The notes below the pieces were generated by a model. That model was not told the DNA's origin, searched no databases, and saw nothing but the letters and a program-made list of their open reading frames with translations. The position numbers were made by a program, and so were the translations under genes. A stretch of DNA of 64,000 nt from Halobacillus litoralis (lineage in GTDB: Bacteria > Bacillota > Bacilli > Bacillales > Halobacillaceae), in assembly GCF_004101865.1 (NCBI RefSeq), contig NZ_CP026118.1, positions 3,365,001-3,429,000 on the forward strand. The letters run 5' to 3'. Positions 20,915 through 30,592 of this stretch are shown in pieces (the first letter of the stretch is position 1; each line of letters opens with the position of its first letter).

Positions 20915-23200
20915 TTGAGTACAGAATTAAAGCAGCAAACACTGAAGTTTTTTAAGGAAAATGCATCAAAACCACTATCCGTACAAGAACTTGAAGAAGC
21001 ATTGGAATTTAATGATACTGATGACTTCAAGAATCTTATGAAGGCACTTAATGAGTTGGAAGAGGAAGGGGAACTTGTAAGAACACGCAAGAACCGCTTC
21101 GGTCTTCCTGAAAAAATGAATTTGATCCGTGGACGTATCCAAATGCATGCGAAAGGGTTCGCCTTTCTTATTCCTGATGAAGAAGATAAAGATGATGTTT
21201 ACATTCATCATTCCGATTTGAATTCATCTATGAATAATGACAAGGTTCTTGTCCGTATTGAAAAACGAAAAGAGGATGGCACGCGCCCGGAAGGTACAGT
21301 TATCCGAATTCTTGAAAGGGCGACTACCAGAGTCGTGGGTACTTATGAATCAAGTCGTAATTTCGGCTTTGTCATTGCAGATGATAAAAGGATTCCAAAG
21401 GACATATTCATTCCTAAAGGGCAGACCAATGGAGCAGCTGACGGTCATAAAGTGATTGTCAATATTACAAAATTCCCTGAAGACCGTATGAGTGCAGAAG
21501 GGGAAATTGTAGAAATTCTCGGACATAAGAACGACCCGGGTATAGATATCATCTCTATCATCTATAAGCATGGAATCCAAGTTGATTTTCCGGAAGAAGT
21601 TTTGGAGCAGGCTGGGGATACGCCTGATGAAATTAGTGAAGATGAAATTAAGAACCGCCGCGATCTGCGTGACGAAACTATCGTCACTATCGATGGTGCG
21701 GATGCCAAAGACTTAGATGATGCCGTCATGGTCAAAAAGCTTGATAATGGAAATTATAAGCTTGGTGTCCATATTGCGGATGTTACTTATTATGTCGATG
21801 AAGGGTCGTCGATAGATAAAGAAGCACGTGAACGCGCCACTAGTGTTTACTTGGTCGACAGAGTGATCCCGATGATTCCACACCGTTTATCTAACGGTAT
21901 TTGTTCTTTGAATCCACAGGTGGATCGGCTTACCCTTTCTTGTGAAATGGAAATTGACAGTAGTGGTGAGGTCGTAGGACATGAGATCTTCCAAAGTGTT
22001 ATCAAGACGAATGAACGGATGACATATAAAGATGTGAACAGTATTTTAGAAGATGAGGACCCGGATTTAATTAAGAAATACGAAGATCTTGTCCCGATGT
22101 TCCGTGAGATGGAGGGTCTTGCCAGTACATTGCGCGGAAAGCGAATGGGACGCGGCGCTATCGATTTTGACTTCAAAGAAGCGGGTGTCATTGTGGATGA
22201 AGAAGGCAAGGCCGTAGATGTTAAACTTCGTGAACGTTCAGTGGCAGAGCGCCTTATCGAAGAATTCATGCTGGCTGCAAACGAAACGGTCGCTGAACAT
22301 TTCCATTGGATGGATGTGCCGTTTATCCACCGTATTCACCAGGACCCTGATGAAGAAAAATTACAAAACTTCTTTGAATTCGTAGCGAATATGGGCTATG
22401 CGGTCAAAGGAACTGCCGATAATATCCACCCGCAAGCATTACAAAAAGTATTGGAAGAAGTAAAAGGTTCCCAAGAGGAAATGATCATCTCTAAACTGAT
22501 GCTTCGGTCTATGCAACAAGCGAAATACGATCCTCAGGGGCTTGGTCACTTCGGTTTAGCGACCGATTTTTATACTCACTTTACGTCCCCGATCAGACGT
22601 TACCCGGATCTTACCGTCCATCGCTTAATCCGTACGTATCTGGTTGAAGAAAAACTTGATTATAAAACACGGAAGCATTGGAAGGATCAAATGCCTGAAA
22701 TCGCTCGGCACTCTTCAGAGATGGAAAGAGCTGCAGTTGATGCAGAGCGGGAAACCGATGACTTGAAGAAAGCGGAATTCATGCAAGACAAAATCGGGGA
22801 AGAATTCGAAGGAGTAATCAGTTCAGTTACAAGTTTCGGAATGTTTGTTGAACTCCCGAACACTGTTGAGGGATTGGTGCATGTAAGCACCCTTACCGAT
22901 GATTATTATTCTTTCCGGGAAAAAGAGTTCGCAATGATCGGTGAACGTACCGGCAACATTTTCCGAATTGGTGATGAAGTCACCATTCGTGTGACCAATG
23001 TCAATTTGGATGAACGCGTGGTCGATTTCGAAATTGATGGGATGAAGCCTAGAAAAGAAAGAAAACGTCCCGAGCGTCCAAAACAAATTAAATCGAAAGC
23101 CCCGGAACGGAAGAAAGATAAGAAGAAAAAGCAAAAAGGCAATAAACCTTTTTACAGAAATAAAGGTGTTGCCAAAAAGGGTAGTAAAAAGAAGAAATAG
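20915..23200 (+). CDS. rnr: Ribonuclease R
   Basis: A 761-residue RNase R. The order is an N-terminal helix-turn-helix-like region (about 1-65), two cold-shock domains, the RNB catalytic domain ([17 protein letters not shown] with the metal aspartates), an S1 domain ([15 protein letters not shown]) and a lysine-rich tail. It is a processive 3'-5' exonuclease that unwinds structured RNA and works with tmRNA in trans-translation. The start is TTG 20915 behind AAGGAGGTAAG. A terminator follows, and smpB-ssrA lie downstream after an inserted minus-strand gene. Confidence 0.96.
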   Translation: MSTELKQQTLKFFKENASKPLSVQELEEALEFNDTDDFKNLMKALNELEEEGELVRTRKNRFGLPEKMNLIRGRIQMHAKGFAFLIPDEEDKDDVYIHHSDLNSSMNNDKVLVRIEKRKEDGTRPEGTVIRILERATTRVVGTYESSRNFGFVIADDKRIPKDIFIPKGQTNGAADGHKVIVNITKFPEDRMSAEGEIVEILGHKNDPGIDIISIIYKHGIQVDFPEEVLEQAGDTPDEISEDEIKNRRDLRDETIVTIDGADAKDLDDAVMVKKLDNGNYKLGVHIADVTYYVDEGSSIDKEARERATSVYLVDRVIPMIPHRLSNGICSLNPQVDRLTLSCEMEIDSSGEVVGHEIFQSVIKTNERMTYKDVNSILEDEDPDLIKKYEDLVPMFREMEGLASTLRGKRMGRGAIDFDFKEAGVIVDEEGKAVDVKLRERSVAERLIEEFMLAANETVAEHFHWMDVPFIHRIHQDPDEEKLQNFFEFVANMGYAVKGTADNIHPQALQKVLEEVKGSQEEMIISKLMLRSMQQAKYDPQGLGHFGLATDFYTHFTSPIRRYPDLTVHRLIRTYLVEEKLDYKTRKHWKDQMPEIARHSSEMERAAVDAERETDDLKKAEFMQDKIGEEFEGVISSVTSFGMFVELPNTVEGLVHVSTLTDDYYSFREKEFAMIGERTGNIFRIGDEVTIRVTNVNLDERVVDFEIDGMKPRKERKRPERPKQIKSKAPERKKDKKKKQKGNKPFYRNKGVAKKGSKKKK

Positions 23201-23207
23201 TGATGAA

Positions 23208-23236
23208 AAACGCGCGAGCATCCTCGCGCGTTTCCC
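23208..23236 (+). terminator. Terminator after rnr
   Basis: AACGCGCGAG and CTCGCGCGTT pair around CATC with a short T tail (TTTCCC). Confidence 0.8.
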
Positions 23237-23512
23237 ATTGGCCCAAACCAGTCAGGGTTATACATTGATGAGAATCCCTGGACTTTGAATAAGAGACAAC
23301 ACTTGTGGTATAAGACTGAATTTATTTTGTATTTAAGTTACTTGTTATATAGCTCATACAGATTAGTGGTCACAAATCGCTTCTCATTTTGATGGGCGTA
23401 TTAGACAGACACGATAGTTTCCCTTTCCTAACCATTCATTTATGTCAGAGTAATGAAACGATTGGCCCCTCTCCTTCCAGCTATCTGGCTAAGCAACTTC
23501 ATAGGGGAACAT
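23237..23512. other. Intergenic stretch, no gene seen
   Basis: About 275 nt between the convergent rnr and acetyltransferase genes. I see no start with a ribosome-binding site and no strong hairpin beyond the rnr terminator. Confidence 0.6.
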
Positions 23513-24388
23513 TTATTGGCTGTTGGTATCTTTCCACATGCCATAAAGGATCCATGGTTCCTGGACATTATAAGGAGTAAGGTCTTGAATGTTTCTGAAT
23601 CCTTCATCAGAGAAGTCGATCCAGCATCCAATGTTATCATGGTTGTTTTTCCAATGGTCTATAAGAGTCTCGAAAAACCCTGCCTGCTTATAGTGGTCGT
23701 TCCAAAAATATTTCACATGAGAGTAATGATATTTTTTTGTGTCATTTTTAATTATGACAAATCGAGTTCCTGTGGGGTTTTGATAAAAAGTAGCATCGTT
23801 CAGATACTCATCTGTTAAAAGAGCTTCCTCATACGGGAGAGGGTAGTAACATTCATATGGGAACACTTTTAGAGCGTTGTCCTCCAATTCCGATAATAGG
23901 TCTCTTTTCTTGTCCACATCTTGGACAATGTCCCATACAGGCCCTGAGGTGTGGCCTGTCAACAAATCTGGGCGAACCAACGTCAAATAGTGAAGGACAG
24001 GACCTTGTTGAATTCCCAGTTTATCAAGAACACGTCTTGCTGGAAGATTTCCTAAATGTGTATTTGCCCCAATCCAACTTACTCGATCATCACTTTTTAA
24101 TTGGTCCACTACAGATCTTAATAATTCTGTAGCGTTTCCTTTCAATTGAAAACGAAGGTCACTTCTCAACCTTCCCAGCATGGCCAATTTTTTTTGGCCG
24201 AATAAACTGTAGCCACCGACGGCTAACATTTGTTCATCTTGAAAAAGCCCGAAAAGTTCATGGCTGTCTGATTCTATTAGCCGATCAAAAATACGGACTA
24301 CATAATCATCACCTATCCCTGTATCCATTGCTTCAAGCGCAGGCAGGTCATCCATTGTCAAAGGTTTTACATTCAATATTCGTTCCAT
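23513..24388 (-). CDS. GNAT-family N-acetyltransferase
   Basis: A 291-residue protein. Its N-terminal half reads like a GNAT domain: LFGLFQDEQMLAVGGYSLF (beta 3-4), then LARRVLDKLGI in the position of the acetyl-CoA helix. The C-terminal half has an aromatic-rich second region (KYFWNDHYKQAG) that I do not recognise and that might be a second, degenerate GNAT fold. ATG 24388 follows AAGGAG. Substrate unknown. It is a single gene inserted between rnr and smpB, which are usually neighbours. Confidence 0.75.
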   Translation of the reverse strand: MERILNVKPLTMDDLPALEAMDTGIGDDYVVRIFDRLIESDSHELFGLFQDEQMLAVGGYSLFGQKKLAMLGRLRSDLRFQLKGNATELLRSVVDQLKSDDRVSWIGANTHLGNLPARRVLDKLGIQQGPVLHYLTLVRPDLLTGHTSGPVWDIVQDVDKKRDLLSELEDNALKVFPYECYYPLPYEEALLTDEYLNDATFYQNPTGTRFVIIKNDTKKYHYSHVKYFWNDHYKQAGFFETLIDHWKNNHDNIGCWIDFSDEGFRNIQDLTPYNVQEPWILYGMWKDTNSQ

Positions 24389-24487
24389 AAAATATGGCTC
24401 CTTTACTTATCATCTGCAAGATAATATTCTCACAACGCAATGGATAAAGTCTATTCAGACAAATTAGAGTGGCAGACCCTTTTTGAA

Positions 24488-24516
24488 TTGGAAACAATGG
24501 GGACTTTTGATAAAAT
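24488..24516 (+). promoter_or_regulatory. smpB promoter
   Basis: TTGGAA (24488-24493) and TAAAAT (24511-24516) are 17 nt apart, ahead of the AGAGGAGG ribosome-binding site of smpB. Confidence 0.65.
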
Positions 24517-24546
24517 AAAGGGTACGCACCAGAGGAGGAAACCGTC

Positions 24547-25011
24547 ATGCCAAGAGGAAATGGAAAAGCGATAGCTCAAAATAAAAAAGCAAGACATGAT
24601 TTTACCATTGAAGAAACATTCGAAGCAGGTATTGTTCTGCAAGGAACAGAAATCAAATCGATCCGGAACGGTCGTATTAATCTGAAGGACAGCTTTGCGC
24701 GAATCAATAAAGGAGAAGTGTATTTGCATAACATGCACATTTCACCTTATGAACAAGGGAATATCTTTAACCATGAACCGACACGAGCAAGGAAACTGCT
24801 GCTGCATCGCAAACAAATCAATCAATTGATCGGTCAGACACAGCAAAAGGGTTACTCCCTCGTTCCCTTGAAAGTATATATAAAAAATGGGGTCGCCAAG
24901 GTTTTAATTGGACTTGGTAAAGGGAAGAAGAAATATGATAAACGTGAGGATCTTAAGCAAAAGCAGCAAAAACGTGAAATTGATCGTGCCATCAAAGACA
25001 GTTTAAGGTAG
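24547..25011 (+). CDS. smpB: SsrA-binding protein SmpB
   Basis: A 154-residue SmpB. Conserved features are [28 protein letters not shown], the SFARI-x-KGE-x-YLHNMHI segment and a basic C-terminal tail that reaches into the mRNA channel. It binds tmRNA and stalled ribosomes. Its RNA partner ssrA is encoded 96 nt downstream with its own promoter. Confidence 0.98.
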   Translation: MPRGNGKAIAQNKKARHDFTIEETFEAGIVLQGTEIKSIRNGRINLKDSFARINKGEVYLHNMHISPYEQGNIFNHEPTRARKLLLHRKQINQLIGQTQQKGYSLVPLKVYIKNGVAKVLIGLGKGKKKYDKREDLKQKQQKREIDRAIKDSLR

Positions 25012-25018
25012 TAAGGTC

Positions 25019-25046
25019 TTGAAAAAAGATATATTTGTGCTATAAT
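25019..25046 (+). promoter_or_regulatory. tmRNA promoter
   Basis: TTGAAA (25019-25024), a 16-nt spacer and a perfect TATAAT (25041-25046) with an extended TGC upstream of the -10. It runs into the smpB-ssrA gap. Confidence 0.8.
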
Positions 25047-25107
25047 AATAGTTGTCGTTAAAAACGATATGGATAAACAGTTTGACTGTTATCCCTTTAA
25101 TCCTAAC

Positions 25108-25468
25108 GGGGACGTTACGGATTCGACGGGGATAGGTCGAGCTCGGGTCGCGAGTCGAGCGACGTCTCGTAAAACGTCATTTGCCTATAATAACTGGCGA
25201 ATCTAACGAAAACCTAGCTGTAGCTGCGTAAGTAGACTATAGCTGATCCTTCCTGGTATCGCCCATGTGCTAGATGAAGGGTCTCAAACTAAAGTGGGCT
25301 ACGCGTTTTTCCACCGCCTGAGGAAAAACGAAGAGACTAATCAGGCTAGCGCTTCGGAAGCCTGTCGATAGGTCGAAGAGGTAGCGAAATATAATATATC
25401 GACTACGCTCGTAGAAGCCCGAGTGCCGATATCTCCGGACGTGGGTTCGACTCCCACCGTCTCCACCA
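25108..25468 (+). ncRNA. ssrA: Transfer-messenger RNA (tmRNA)
   Basis: The 5' end GGGGACGTTACGGATTCGAC and the 3' end GTGGGTTCGACTCCCACCGT followed by CTCCACCA form the tRNA-like domain with a 7-bp acceptor stem (one G-U); CCA is encoded. The internal reading frame 25196-25231 encodes GESNENLAVAA, giving the tag AGESNENLAVAA once the tRNA-borne alanine is added. The resume codon GGC follows ATAACT as in B. subtilis. It rescues stalled ribosomes and marks products for ClpXP-type proteases. Confidence 0.97.
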
Positions 25469-25491
25469 ATACATACATTGGTGGTTTTTTT
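25463..25491 (+). terminator. Terminator of ssrA, using the tmRNA 3' end
   Basis: CCACCAAT (25463-25470), which includes the encoded CCA, pairs with ATTGGTGG (25477-25484) around ACATAC and is followed by seven T residues. Confidence 0.88.
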
Positions 25492-25514
25492 ATGTGTTTT
25501 TTTAGGACTTTACC

Positions 25515-25569
25515 AATAAAAAGGACCTCAGGTCATCCAGAAAATGGATGACCTGAGGTCCTTTTTATT
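25515..25569. repeat. Perfect 25-bp palindrome with 5-nt loop
   Basis: Left arm 25515-25539 and right arm 25545-25569 are exact reverse complements around the loop GAAAA. The core reads ACCTCAGGTCATCCA and is T-rich at both outer ends, so it could end transcription from either side. Since ssrA already has its own terminator, its role is unclear. A related palindrome with core ACCTCAAGTCATCCA is at 41530-41570. Confidence 0.9.
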
Positions 25570-25712
25570 TCCTTTTTTCTTGTAATGGTTGGGGGACGCA
25601 CAATTGTGTATTATTGCTGGGCAATACCTGGAAACGGTTTCTTTTTCCTTATAGACAAACATAGAGAACATGATACAATCATAAATGAATACATATAAGG
25701 GAGATACTCTAT

Positions 25713-26321
25713 ATGAATCCGTTGTTAAGGAAGATATGTGTTGTACTTATATCAGCCATCACCTTAGGCATGTATGTACCACCAACATTATTAGATGCAG
25801 ATGCAGCAGAAAAGAAAGAACTGACAGATAACAATCATGTGAATGAATCATCAAAAGATCAGTTTACTGAAGAGAATATCGATATTGTTTCACCGTCCCT
25901 AGAAGAAGTTTTTTCTTCCGAAGCGTTCATTGAAAATATAACAGAACAGGCGAAAAGCCAAACGGTTACTAAAATGGGGCCGCGTATCATTGAAAAAGTC
26001 GATGAGGATATGACTGCCGAAATTTTACCTAAAATCGAGGAAGTCGTTACAGAAATCCTGTCTTCAGCTGGTGAAGAAGAGGTTCCGTACTATGAAATCA
26101 CGGAAGAAGCTACACCTGGATATGGTGAGAAAATCTTCAATTTGTACAACCATCATACCAATGAAGAAATAGCAAGGTTTCATGTAAGACGTGATAAGCG
26201 GCCAGGAGAAGGTTATTGGTTCAATTTTCATTACCATTTAAAGACAGATGGATTTGTTAAGCACCATAATATTGGTGACATCTATTGGGAAAAGAATACT
26301 CCACCGAAATGGATGTCGTAA
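25713..26321 (+). CDS. ypjP: YpjP family protein
   Basis: A 202-residue secreted or membrane-associated protein. An N-terminal hydrophobic stretch (LRKICVVLISAITLGMY) looks like a signal peptide or anchor ending near DAAEKK. The C-terminal 60 residues match my memory of B. subtilis YpjP: EKIFNLYNHHTNEEIARFHV, then GYWFNFHYH and NTPPKWMS at the end. Function is unknown. ATG 25713 follows AAGGGAGA. It is monocistronic, between the palindrome at 25515 and a strong terminator. Confidence 0.85.
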   Translation: MNPLLRKICVVLISAITLGMYVPPTLLDADAAEKKELTDNNHVNESSKDQFTEENIDIVSPSLEEVFSSEAFIENITEQAKSQTVTKMGPRIIEKVDEDMTAEILPKIEEVVTEILSSAGEEEVPYYEITEEATPGYGEKIFNLYNHHTNEEIARFHVRRDKRPGEGYWFNFHYHLKTDGFVKHHNIGDIYWEKNTPPKWMS

Positions 26322-26331
26322 AAAAATCATG

Positions 26332-26365
26332 AAGGACGGTTCCGCTGACGGAACCGTCCTTTTTA
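26332..26365 (+). terminator. Terminator after ypjP
   Basis: AAGGACGGTTCCG and CGGAACCGTCCTT pair around CTGA, followed by TTT. Confidence 0.9.
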
Positions 26366-26536
26366 AAAAGGAGAACATCAACGGGCTCTTCTTTCATCCG
26401 TTTGATGTTCTGCTTGTGACCCGTGTGTCTGGGGAATAGAACAGGATAAGGTTGGTCCCTGTAGCTCTATAATCTAAATGAAAGGATCGAAATCGGCCTT
26501 CCAATATCCTGCACGTTTGTTTAATATATCTTTTTA

Positions 26537-26570
26537 AAGAGCCTGCGCTGTGAAGAAAGCGCAGGCTCTT
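26537..26570 (-). terminator. Terminator after murB
   Basis: AAGAGCCTGCGCT and AGCGCAGGCTCTT form a 13-bp stem. On the minus strand it is followed by a T-rich stretch, matching the murB transcript. Confidence 0.85.
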
Positions 26571-26574
26571 AGTT

Positions 26575-27495
26575 TTATTCCTTATCTTCTCCAATGATAC
26601 GGACCTCGCGTTCTAAAACGACCCCGAATTTCTCTTTAACGGTCTTCTGAACATGTTCGATCAAAGAAATGTAATCTGTCGTTGAAGCATTATCTTTATT
26701 TACAATGAAGCCGGCATGTTTCTTGGAAACTTCTGCTCCACCGATATTGGTTCCTTGGAGTTCACTATCTTGAATGAGTTTGCCAGCAAAGTACCCCGGC
26801 GGTCTTTTGAAGACACTCCCGCAAGATGGATATTCCAGAGGCTGCTTTGACTCACGCTTGAAGGTTAAATCATCCATGACGGCTTTGATTTCATCATAGG
26901 AGGTCGGTTTGAGGTTGAAAGTCGCTTCCAGAACGATATCCCCATTATCAGGAATATTGCTGGTTCGGTAGTCCAGTTCAAAATCTGAAGCGAGACGTTT
27001 CACTAAATTCCCTTGCTTATCTACAACATAAGCATAATCGAGTACATCCTTGATTTCCCCACCATAAGCTCCTGCATTCATGTACAAAGCACCACCGACG
27101 GTACCTGGTATACCGCAAGCAAATTCCAATCCAGATAAATGTTTTTTTAAAGCATAGCGAGAAGTATCAATGATTCGAGCGCCACTTTGAGCCACTATTG
27201 TATTTCCATCTGAAGAAATATCATCTAAGTGTTTCAAGTTAATGACGATTCCACGAATTCCGCCATCCTTGATAATTAAATTCGATCCATTTCCCAGTAA
27301 AGTAAAAGGAATGTCATCTTCATTTGAAAGTTTGACCACATTTTGTATCTCTTTATATGAAGTAGGGGTGATGAAGAAATCTGCCTTCCCACCGAGCTTC
27401 GTATACAAATGATCCTTTAACACTTCGTCGACTTTCACATTTTCCTTTTTGACAAGGTCTAATAATTTATTATAAATCTTTTGTTTCTTATCCAT
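26575..27495 (-). CDS. murB: UDP-N-acetylenolpyruvoylglucosamine reductase
   Basis: A 306-residue MurB. The FAD-binding domain shows [21 protein letters not shown] and [21 protein letters not shown]; the C-terminal part has the catalytic serine motif [12 protein letters not shown] and [14 protein letters not shown]. It reduces enolpyruvyl-UDP-GlcNAc to UDP-MurNAc with NADPH. The GTG at 27501 is too close to AGGACTG, so ATG 27495 is preferred. It stands alone, away from a cell-wall cluster. Confidence 0.95.
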   Translation of the reverse strand: MDKKQKIYNKLLDLVKKENVKVDEVLKDHLYTKLGGKADFFITPTSYKEIQNVVKLSNEDDIPFTLLGNGSNLIIKDGGIRGIVINLKHLDDISSDGNTIVAQSGARIIDTSRYALKKHLSGLEFACGIPGTVGGALYMNAGAYGGEIKDVLDYAYVVDKQGNLVKRLASDFELDYRTSNIPDNGDIVLEATFNLKPTSYDEIKAVMDDLTFKRESKQPLEYPSCGSVFKRPPGYFAGKLIQDSELQGTNIGGAEVSKKHAGFIVNKDNASTTDYISLIEHVQKTVKEKFGVVLEREVRIIGEDKE

Positions 27496-27760
27496 AAACA
27501 CCAGTCCTATTTTAAGTTGTTTTCCTCTGAACCTTATTTGCCACGTTTAAGTAATTATAGACCATACTTTATCTAAAAACATTTTATGATGGCTTAGACA
27601 AAAAGTTCACCGAGGATTCAGTAATCACGCTATACATTTTATCATAAATTCTCCTAGTCAATGCGTAGGAATTTGGTGTGGCTGTGGGAAGGGGAAAAAT
27701 ACTAAGAATATTCCCTTTCTCTGCGACAGAAACTATAGCCATATAGGGAGGTGTTTGAGA

Positions 27761-27919
27761 ATGGCACTTGATGTCCGATGTGAAGTACGTAACTGTGTAT
27801 ATAATCATGAAGGCCGCTCTTGTGGTGCTGATGAAATCTTTGTAGTCAGTCATAAAGGGAAACAAGCGAGTCATAGTGAAGAAACAGATTGTAAAACATT
27901 CAAACCGACAGATATGTAG
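27761..27919 (+). CDS. DUF1540 small cysteine-rich protein (52 aa)
   Basis: Read directly from ATG 27761 behind AGGGAGGTGTTTGAGA. The 52 residues start MALDVRCEVRNCVYNHEGRSC, with four cysteines arranged C-x4-C-x8-C and a last one in TDCKTFKP, the pattern of DUF1540 proteins. These are probably small metal-binding proteins, common in spore formers; the function is unknown. A terminator follows directly, so it is a single-gene unit. Confidence 0.85.
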   Translation: MALDVRCEVRNCVYNHEGRSCGADEIFVVSHKGKQASHSEETDCKTFKPTDM

Positions 27920-27935
27920 TTTGGTTCCCTATATA

Positions 27936-27968
27936 AAAAGGCTTTGCTCATTGAGTAAGCCTTTTTTT
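27936..27968 (+). terminator. Terminator after the DUF1540 gene
   Basis: AAAAAGGCTT and AAGCCTTTTT flank a partly paired inner loop (GCTC/GAG) and are followed by a T-run. Confidence 0.88.
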
Positions 27969-27984
27969 CTTTTTTTTCAGTAAA

Positions 27985-27998
27985 TGAAAGCGCTTAAA
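27985..27998 (+). promoter_or_regulatory. cre-like site upstream of ilvD
   Basis: TGAAAGCGCTTAAA matches the CcpA cre consensus (TGAAARCGYTTWCA) at all but one position. It lies about 135 nt before ilvD. CcpA control of branched-chain amino acid genes is known in B. subtilis; control of this gene is inference. Confidence 0.6.
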
Positions 27999-28131
27999 AT
28001 GTATGGAAAGTTCGTTATTTTCAGAAAAGTCATTGCCAAGCCCTCTCCTTGTTAGTATCATCATGGTAAGTTGTTTTCATGAATGAAAAATCAATAAAGA
28101 CCAAGCATTAAATGATTAAGGGGTGTAAGGG

Positions 28132-29829
28132 ATGAAGGAAACAAAGAAGGATTTGAGAATAAAAAGTAAAGTCATCAGTGAAGGCGTTAATCGAGTCCCG
28201 AACCGCTCGATGTTGAGAGCTGTCGGATTTACAGACGAAGACTTCAAAAAACCGATGATTGGGATAGCCAGCACTTGGAGTGAGGTAACCCCTTGTAACG
28301 TACATATCGATCGGTTAGCTCGTGAAGCGAAGAGCGGTGCAAGTGAAAATGGTGGTGCACCGATGATATTCAATACGATTACAGTAGCAGACGGAATCGC
28401 TATGGGACATGAGGGGATGTTTTACTCCTTGCCAAGTCGTGAAGTGATCGCTGATTCTATTGAGACTGTAACGAACGCTGAGCGTCTGGATGGAGTGGTA
28501 GCCATTGGAGGATGTGACAAGACAACTCCAGGGTGTCTGATTTCTATCGGTCGAATGAATATCCCATCTGTTTATGTATATGGTGGTACGATTCAACCTG
28601 GTAAACTGAACGGTGAAGATATCGACATCGTTTCTTCATTCGAAGCTGTCGGTCAATACCATGAAGGGCAAATTAATGATGAAGAACTTCATAAAGTTGA
28701 ATGTCACGCCTGTCCGGGAGCTGGAGCTTGTGGTGGTATGTACACAGCTAACACGATGGCTTCTGCAGTAGAGGCTCTTGGAATGAGTATTCCCGGATCT
28801 TCTTCGACCCCTGCTGTAAATGATTATAAAGAGTCTGAATGTAAACAAGCAGGAGAACTTGTGATCGAGCTCCTGGAAAAAGAAATTTACCCTCGAGATA
28901 TCATGACGAAAGAAGCGTTTGAAAATGCAATTACTGTTGTAATGGCCTTAGGAGGATCTACAAACGCATTCCTCCACTTATTAGCTATTGCTCACTCTGC
29001 AGGAGTGGATTTGGATTTGGATGATTTTGAACGAGTCAGGCAAGAAGTGCCGCATATTGCAGACATGAAGCCAAGTGGTAAGTATGTCATGCAGGATCTT
29101 TACGAGAGCGGAGGCGTGCCAGCAGTTATGAAACTGCTTCATGAACAAGGCTTGCTGCATGGGGACTGTTTGACAGTAACAGGTAAAACCATTGCAGAAA
29201 ACTTGGCTGAAGTCCCTTCCTTGAAAGAGGGACAAAAAGTGATTGTTCCTTTTGATGAACCAATCAAACCGAAAGGGCCTTTAGTGGTTTTGAAAGGGAA
29301 CCTTGCTCCAGAAGGTGCGGTTGCAAAAATGTCTGGTCAGAAAATCAGTCGTTTTGCAGGTCCTGCCAGAGTGTATGATAGCGAGGACGAAGCAACAGAA
29401 GCTATTGTAAGTAACGAAATCAAAGAAGGAGATGTTCTTGTCATTCGTAATGTCGGTCCTAAAGGGGGACCAGGAATGCCGGAAATGTTATCCATAACAG
29501 CAATGATTGTCGGTAAAGGACTGGGTGGAAAAGTAGCCCTCTTGACGGATGGGCGTTTTTCCGGAGGATCTCACGGATTTGTAATCGGCCACGTATCACC
29601 AGAAGCTTTTGTCGGCGGACCGATTGGATTGTTGCAGGAAGGTGATACGATCACAATCGACAGCGACTCGCAACAAATTAATTTTGAAGTATCTGAAGAA
29701 GAATATGAACGCCGGAGGAAAGAGTGGAAGCGGCCAGAACAGAAACATAAGAGAGGTGTGTTGGCGAAGTACGCGCGACTTGTCTCGTCATCCGCAAAAG
29801 GGGCAGTCACGGATTTGGACTCAGATTAA
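28132..29829 (+). CDS. ilvD: Dihydroxy-acid dehydratase
   Basis: A 565-residue IlvD/Edd family enzyme. The iron-sulfur cysteines are in [10 protein letters not shown] and in the [16 protein letters not shown] segment; [14 protein letters not shown] lies in the C-terminal substrate domain. It makes the 2-keto acid precursors of valine, leucine and isoleucine. ATG 28132 follows AAGGGGTGTAAGGG. No other ilv or leu gene is adjacent, and a terminator follows, so it is transcribed alone. Confidence 0.96.
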   Translation: MKETKKDLRIKSKVISEGVNRVPNRSMLRAVGFTDEDFKKPMIGIASTWSEVTPCNVHIDRLAREAKSGASENGGAPMIFNTITVADGIAMGHEGMFYSLPSREVIADSIETVTNAERLDGVVAIGGCDKTTPGCLISIGRMNIPSVYVYGGTIQPGKLNGEDIDIVSSFEAVGQYHEGQINDEELHKVECHACPGAGACGGMYTANTMASAVEALGMSIPGSSSTPAVNDYKESECKQAGELVIELLEKEIYPRDIMTKEAFENAITVVMALGGSTNAFLHLLAIAHSAGVDLDLDDFERVRQEVPHIADMKPSGKYVMQDLYESGGVPAVMKLLHEQGLLHGDCLTVTGKTIAENLAEVPSLKEGQKVIVPFDEPIKPKGPLVVLKGNLAPEGAVAKMSGQKISRFAGPARVYDSEDEATEAIVSNEIKEGDVLVIRNVGPKGGPGMPEMLSITAMIVGKGLGGKVALLTDGRFSGGSHGFVIGHVSPEAFVGGPIGLLQEGDTITIDSDSQQINFEVSEEEYERRRKEWKRPEQKHKRGVLAKYARLVSSSAKGAVTDLDSD

Positions 29830-29836
29830 TAATCAG

Positions 29837-29866
29837 GAGATCGCTGGCATCAGCGGTCTCTTTTTT
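29837..29866 (+). terminator. Terminator after ilvD
   Basis: GAGATCGCTG and CAGCGGTCTC pair around GCAT (one G-U) and are followed by six T residues. Confidence 0.92.
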
Positions 29867-29982
29867 ATTGGTGTGAGAAGTCTTCTTAATGTTCAACAGA
29901 GAATATAAACAGGGCCAGGGCTAAAGGTGATGGTGCAGCAAATCGGATATTATAATAGAATGATGAAAGAGGGGGGATGAAC

Positions 29983-30558
29983 ATGACTAAAATAGGTTGG
30001 ATCAGGCATGGGAGTACGTCATGGAACAAAGAAAAAAGAGCACAGGGAAAATCGGACATTCCTTTGGACGATGAGGGAAAAGCAGATGCCAGGAAACTAG
30101 CAGAGCGACTACAAAGTGATTCTTGGGATATTTTGTACAGCAGCCCGTTAAAAAGAGCCAAAGAAACAGCTGAATACATAGCGGAACAACTGGGTTTGGA
30201 GATACATGTTGACCCACGATTACTTGAGGTCGATGGCGGTCAAATAGAAGGGACTACAGAGAGAGAAAGAATTGAAAGATGGGGAGAAGGCTGGAGAACA
30301 CTGGATCTTGGGATAGAAGATCCATCCAGTATACTGGAGCGAAGCAGAAACTTCATTGAGGAGATCATTCAAAAGCATGAGAAAATGAATATCATCGTAG
30401 TCAGTCACGGGGCTTTTATAAGCCATACATTAAGAGAACTGGATGCGGAAAGTATCAATGAAGAACATATGAAGAACACATCACTGTCTGAAGTGGTCCT
30501 TCATGAGGGAAAATGGAAATGTGAATTATATAATTGTGTTGTGCATTTAGAGGAATAA
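29983..30558 (+). CDS. Histidine phosphatase family protein (phosphoglycerate mutase-like)
   Basis: A 191-residue branch-1 histidine phosphatase. The catalytic RHG motif is in GWIRHGSTSWN, with SSPLKRAKETA and the second histidine in VVSHGAF. Members dephosphorylate small phosphates or act on nucleotides or cobalamin precursors; this substrate is unknown, and it is unlikely to be the main phosphoglycerate mutase since gpmI is present. ATG 29983 is chosen because the GGGGGG ribosome-binding site abuts the earlier ATG 29977. A strong TATAAT lies upstream at 29951. Confidence 0.88.
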   Translation: MTKIGWIRHGSTSWNKEKRAQGKSDIPLDDEGKADARKLAERLQSDSWDILYSSPLKRAKETAEYIAEQLGLEIHVDPRLLEVDGGQIEGTTERERIERWGEGWRTLDLGIEDPSSILERSRNFIEEIIQKHEKMNIIVVSHGAFISHTLRELDAESINEEHMKNTSLSEVVLHEGKWKCELYNCVVHLEE

Positions 30559-30563
30559 ATGTG

Positions 30564-30591
30564 GAGCGGCTCAGATGGAGCCGCTCTTTTT
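30564..30591. terminator. Terminator between the phosphatase and VOC genes
   Basis: GAGCGGCTC and GAGCCGCTC pair around AGATG and are followed by TTTTTATT. The genes converge here. Confidence 0.9.
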
Positions 30592-30592
30592 A

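Noticed and set aside
25515..25569. Palindrome taken as the ssrA terminator
   Set aside because: ssrA already has a clean terminator at 25463-25491, formed with its own 3' end.
26373..26410. GAACATCA...TGATGTTC hairpin between ypjP and murB
   Set aside because: An 8-bp stem with a 22-nt loop in a short gap between terminators; no sign of function.
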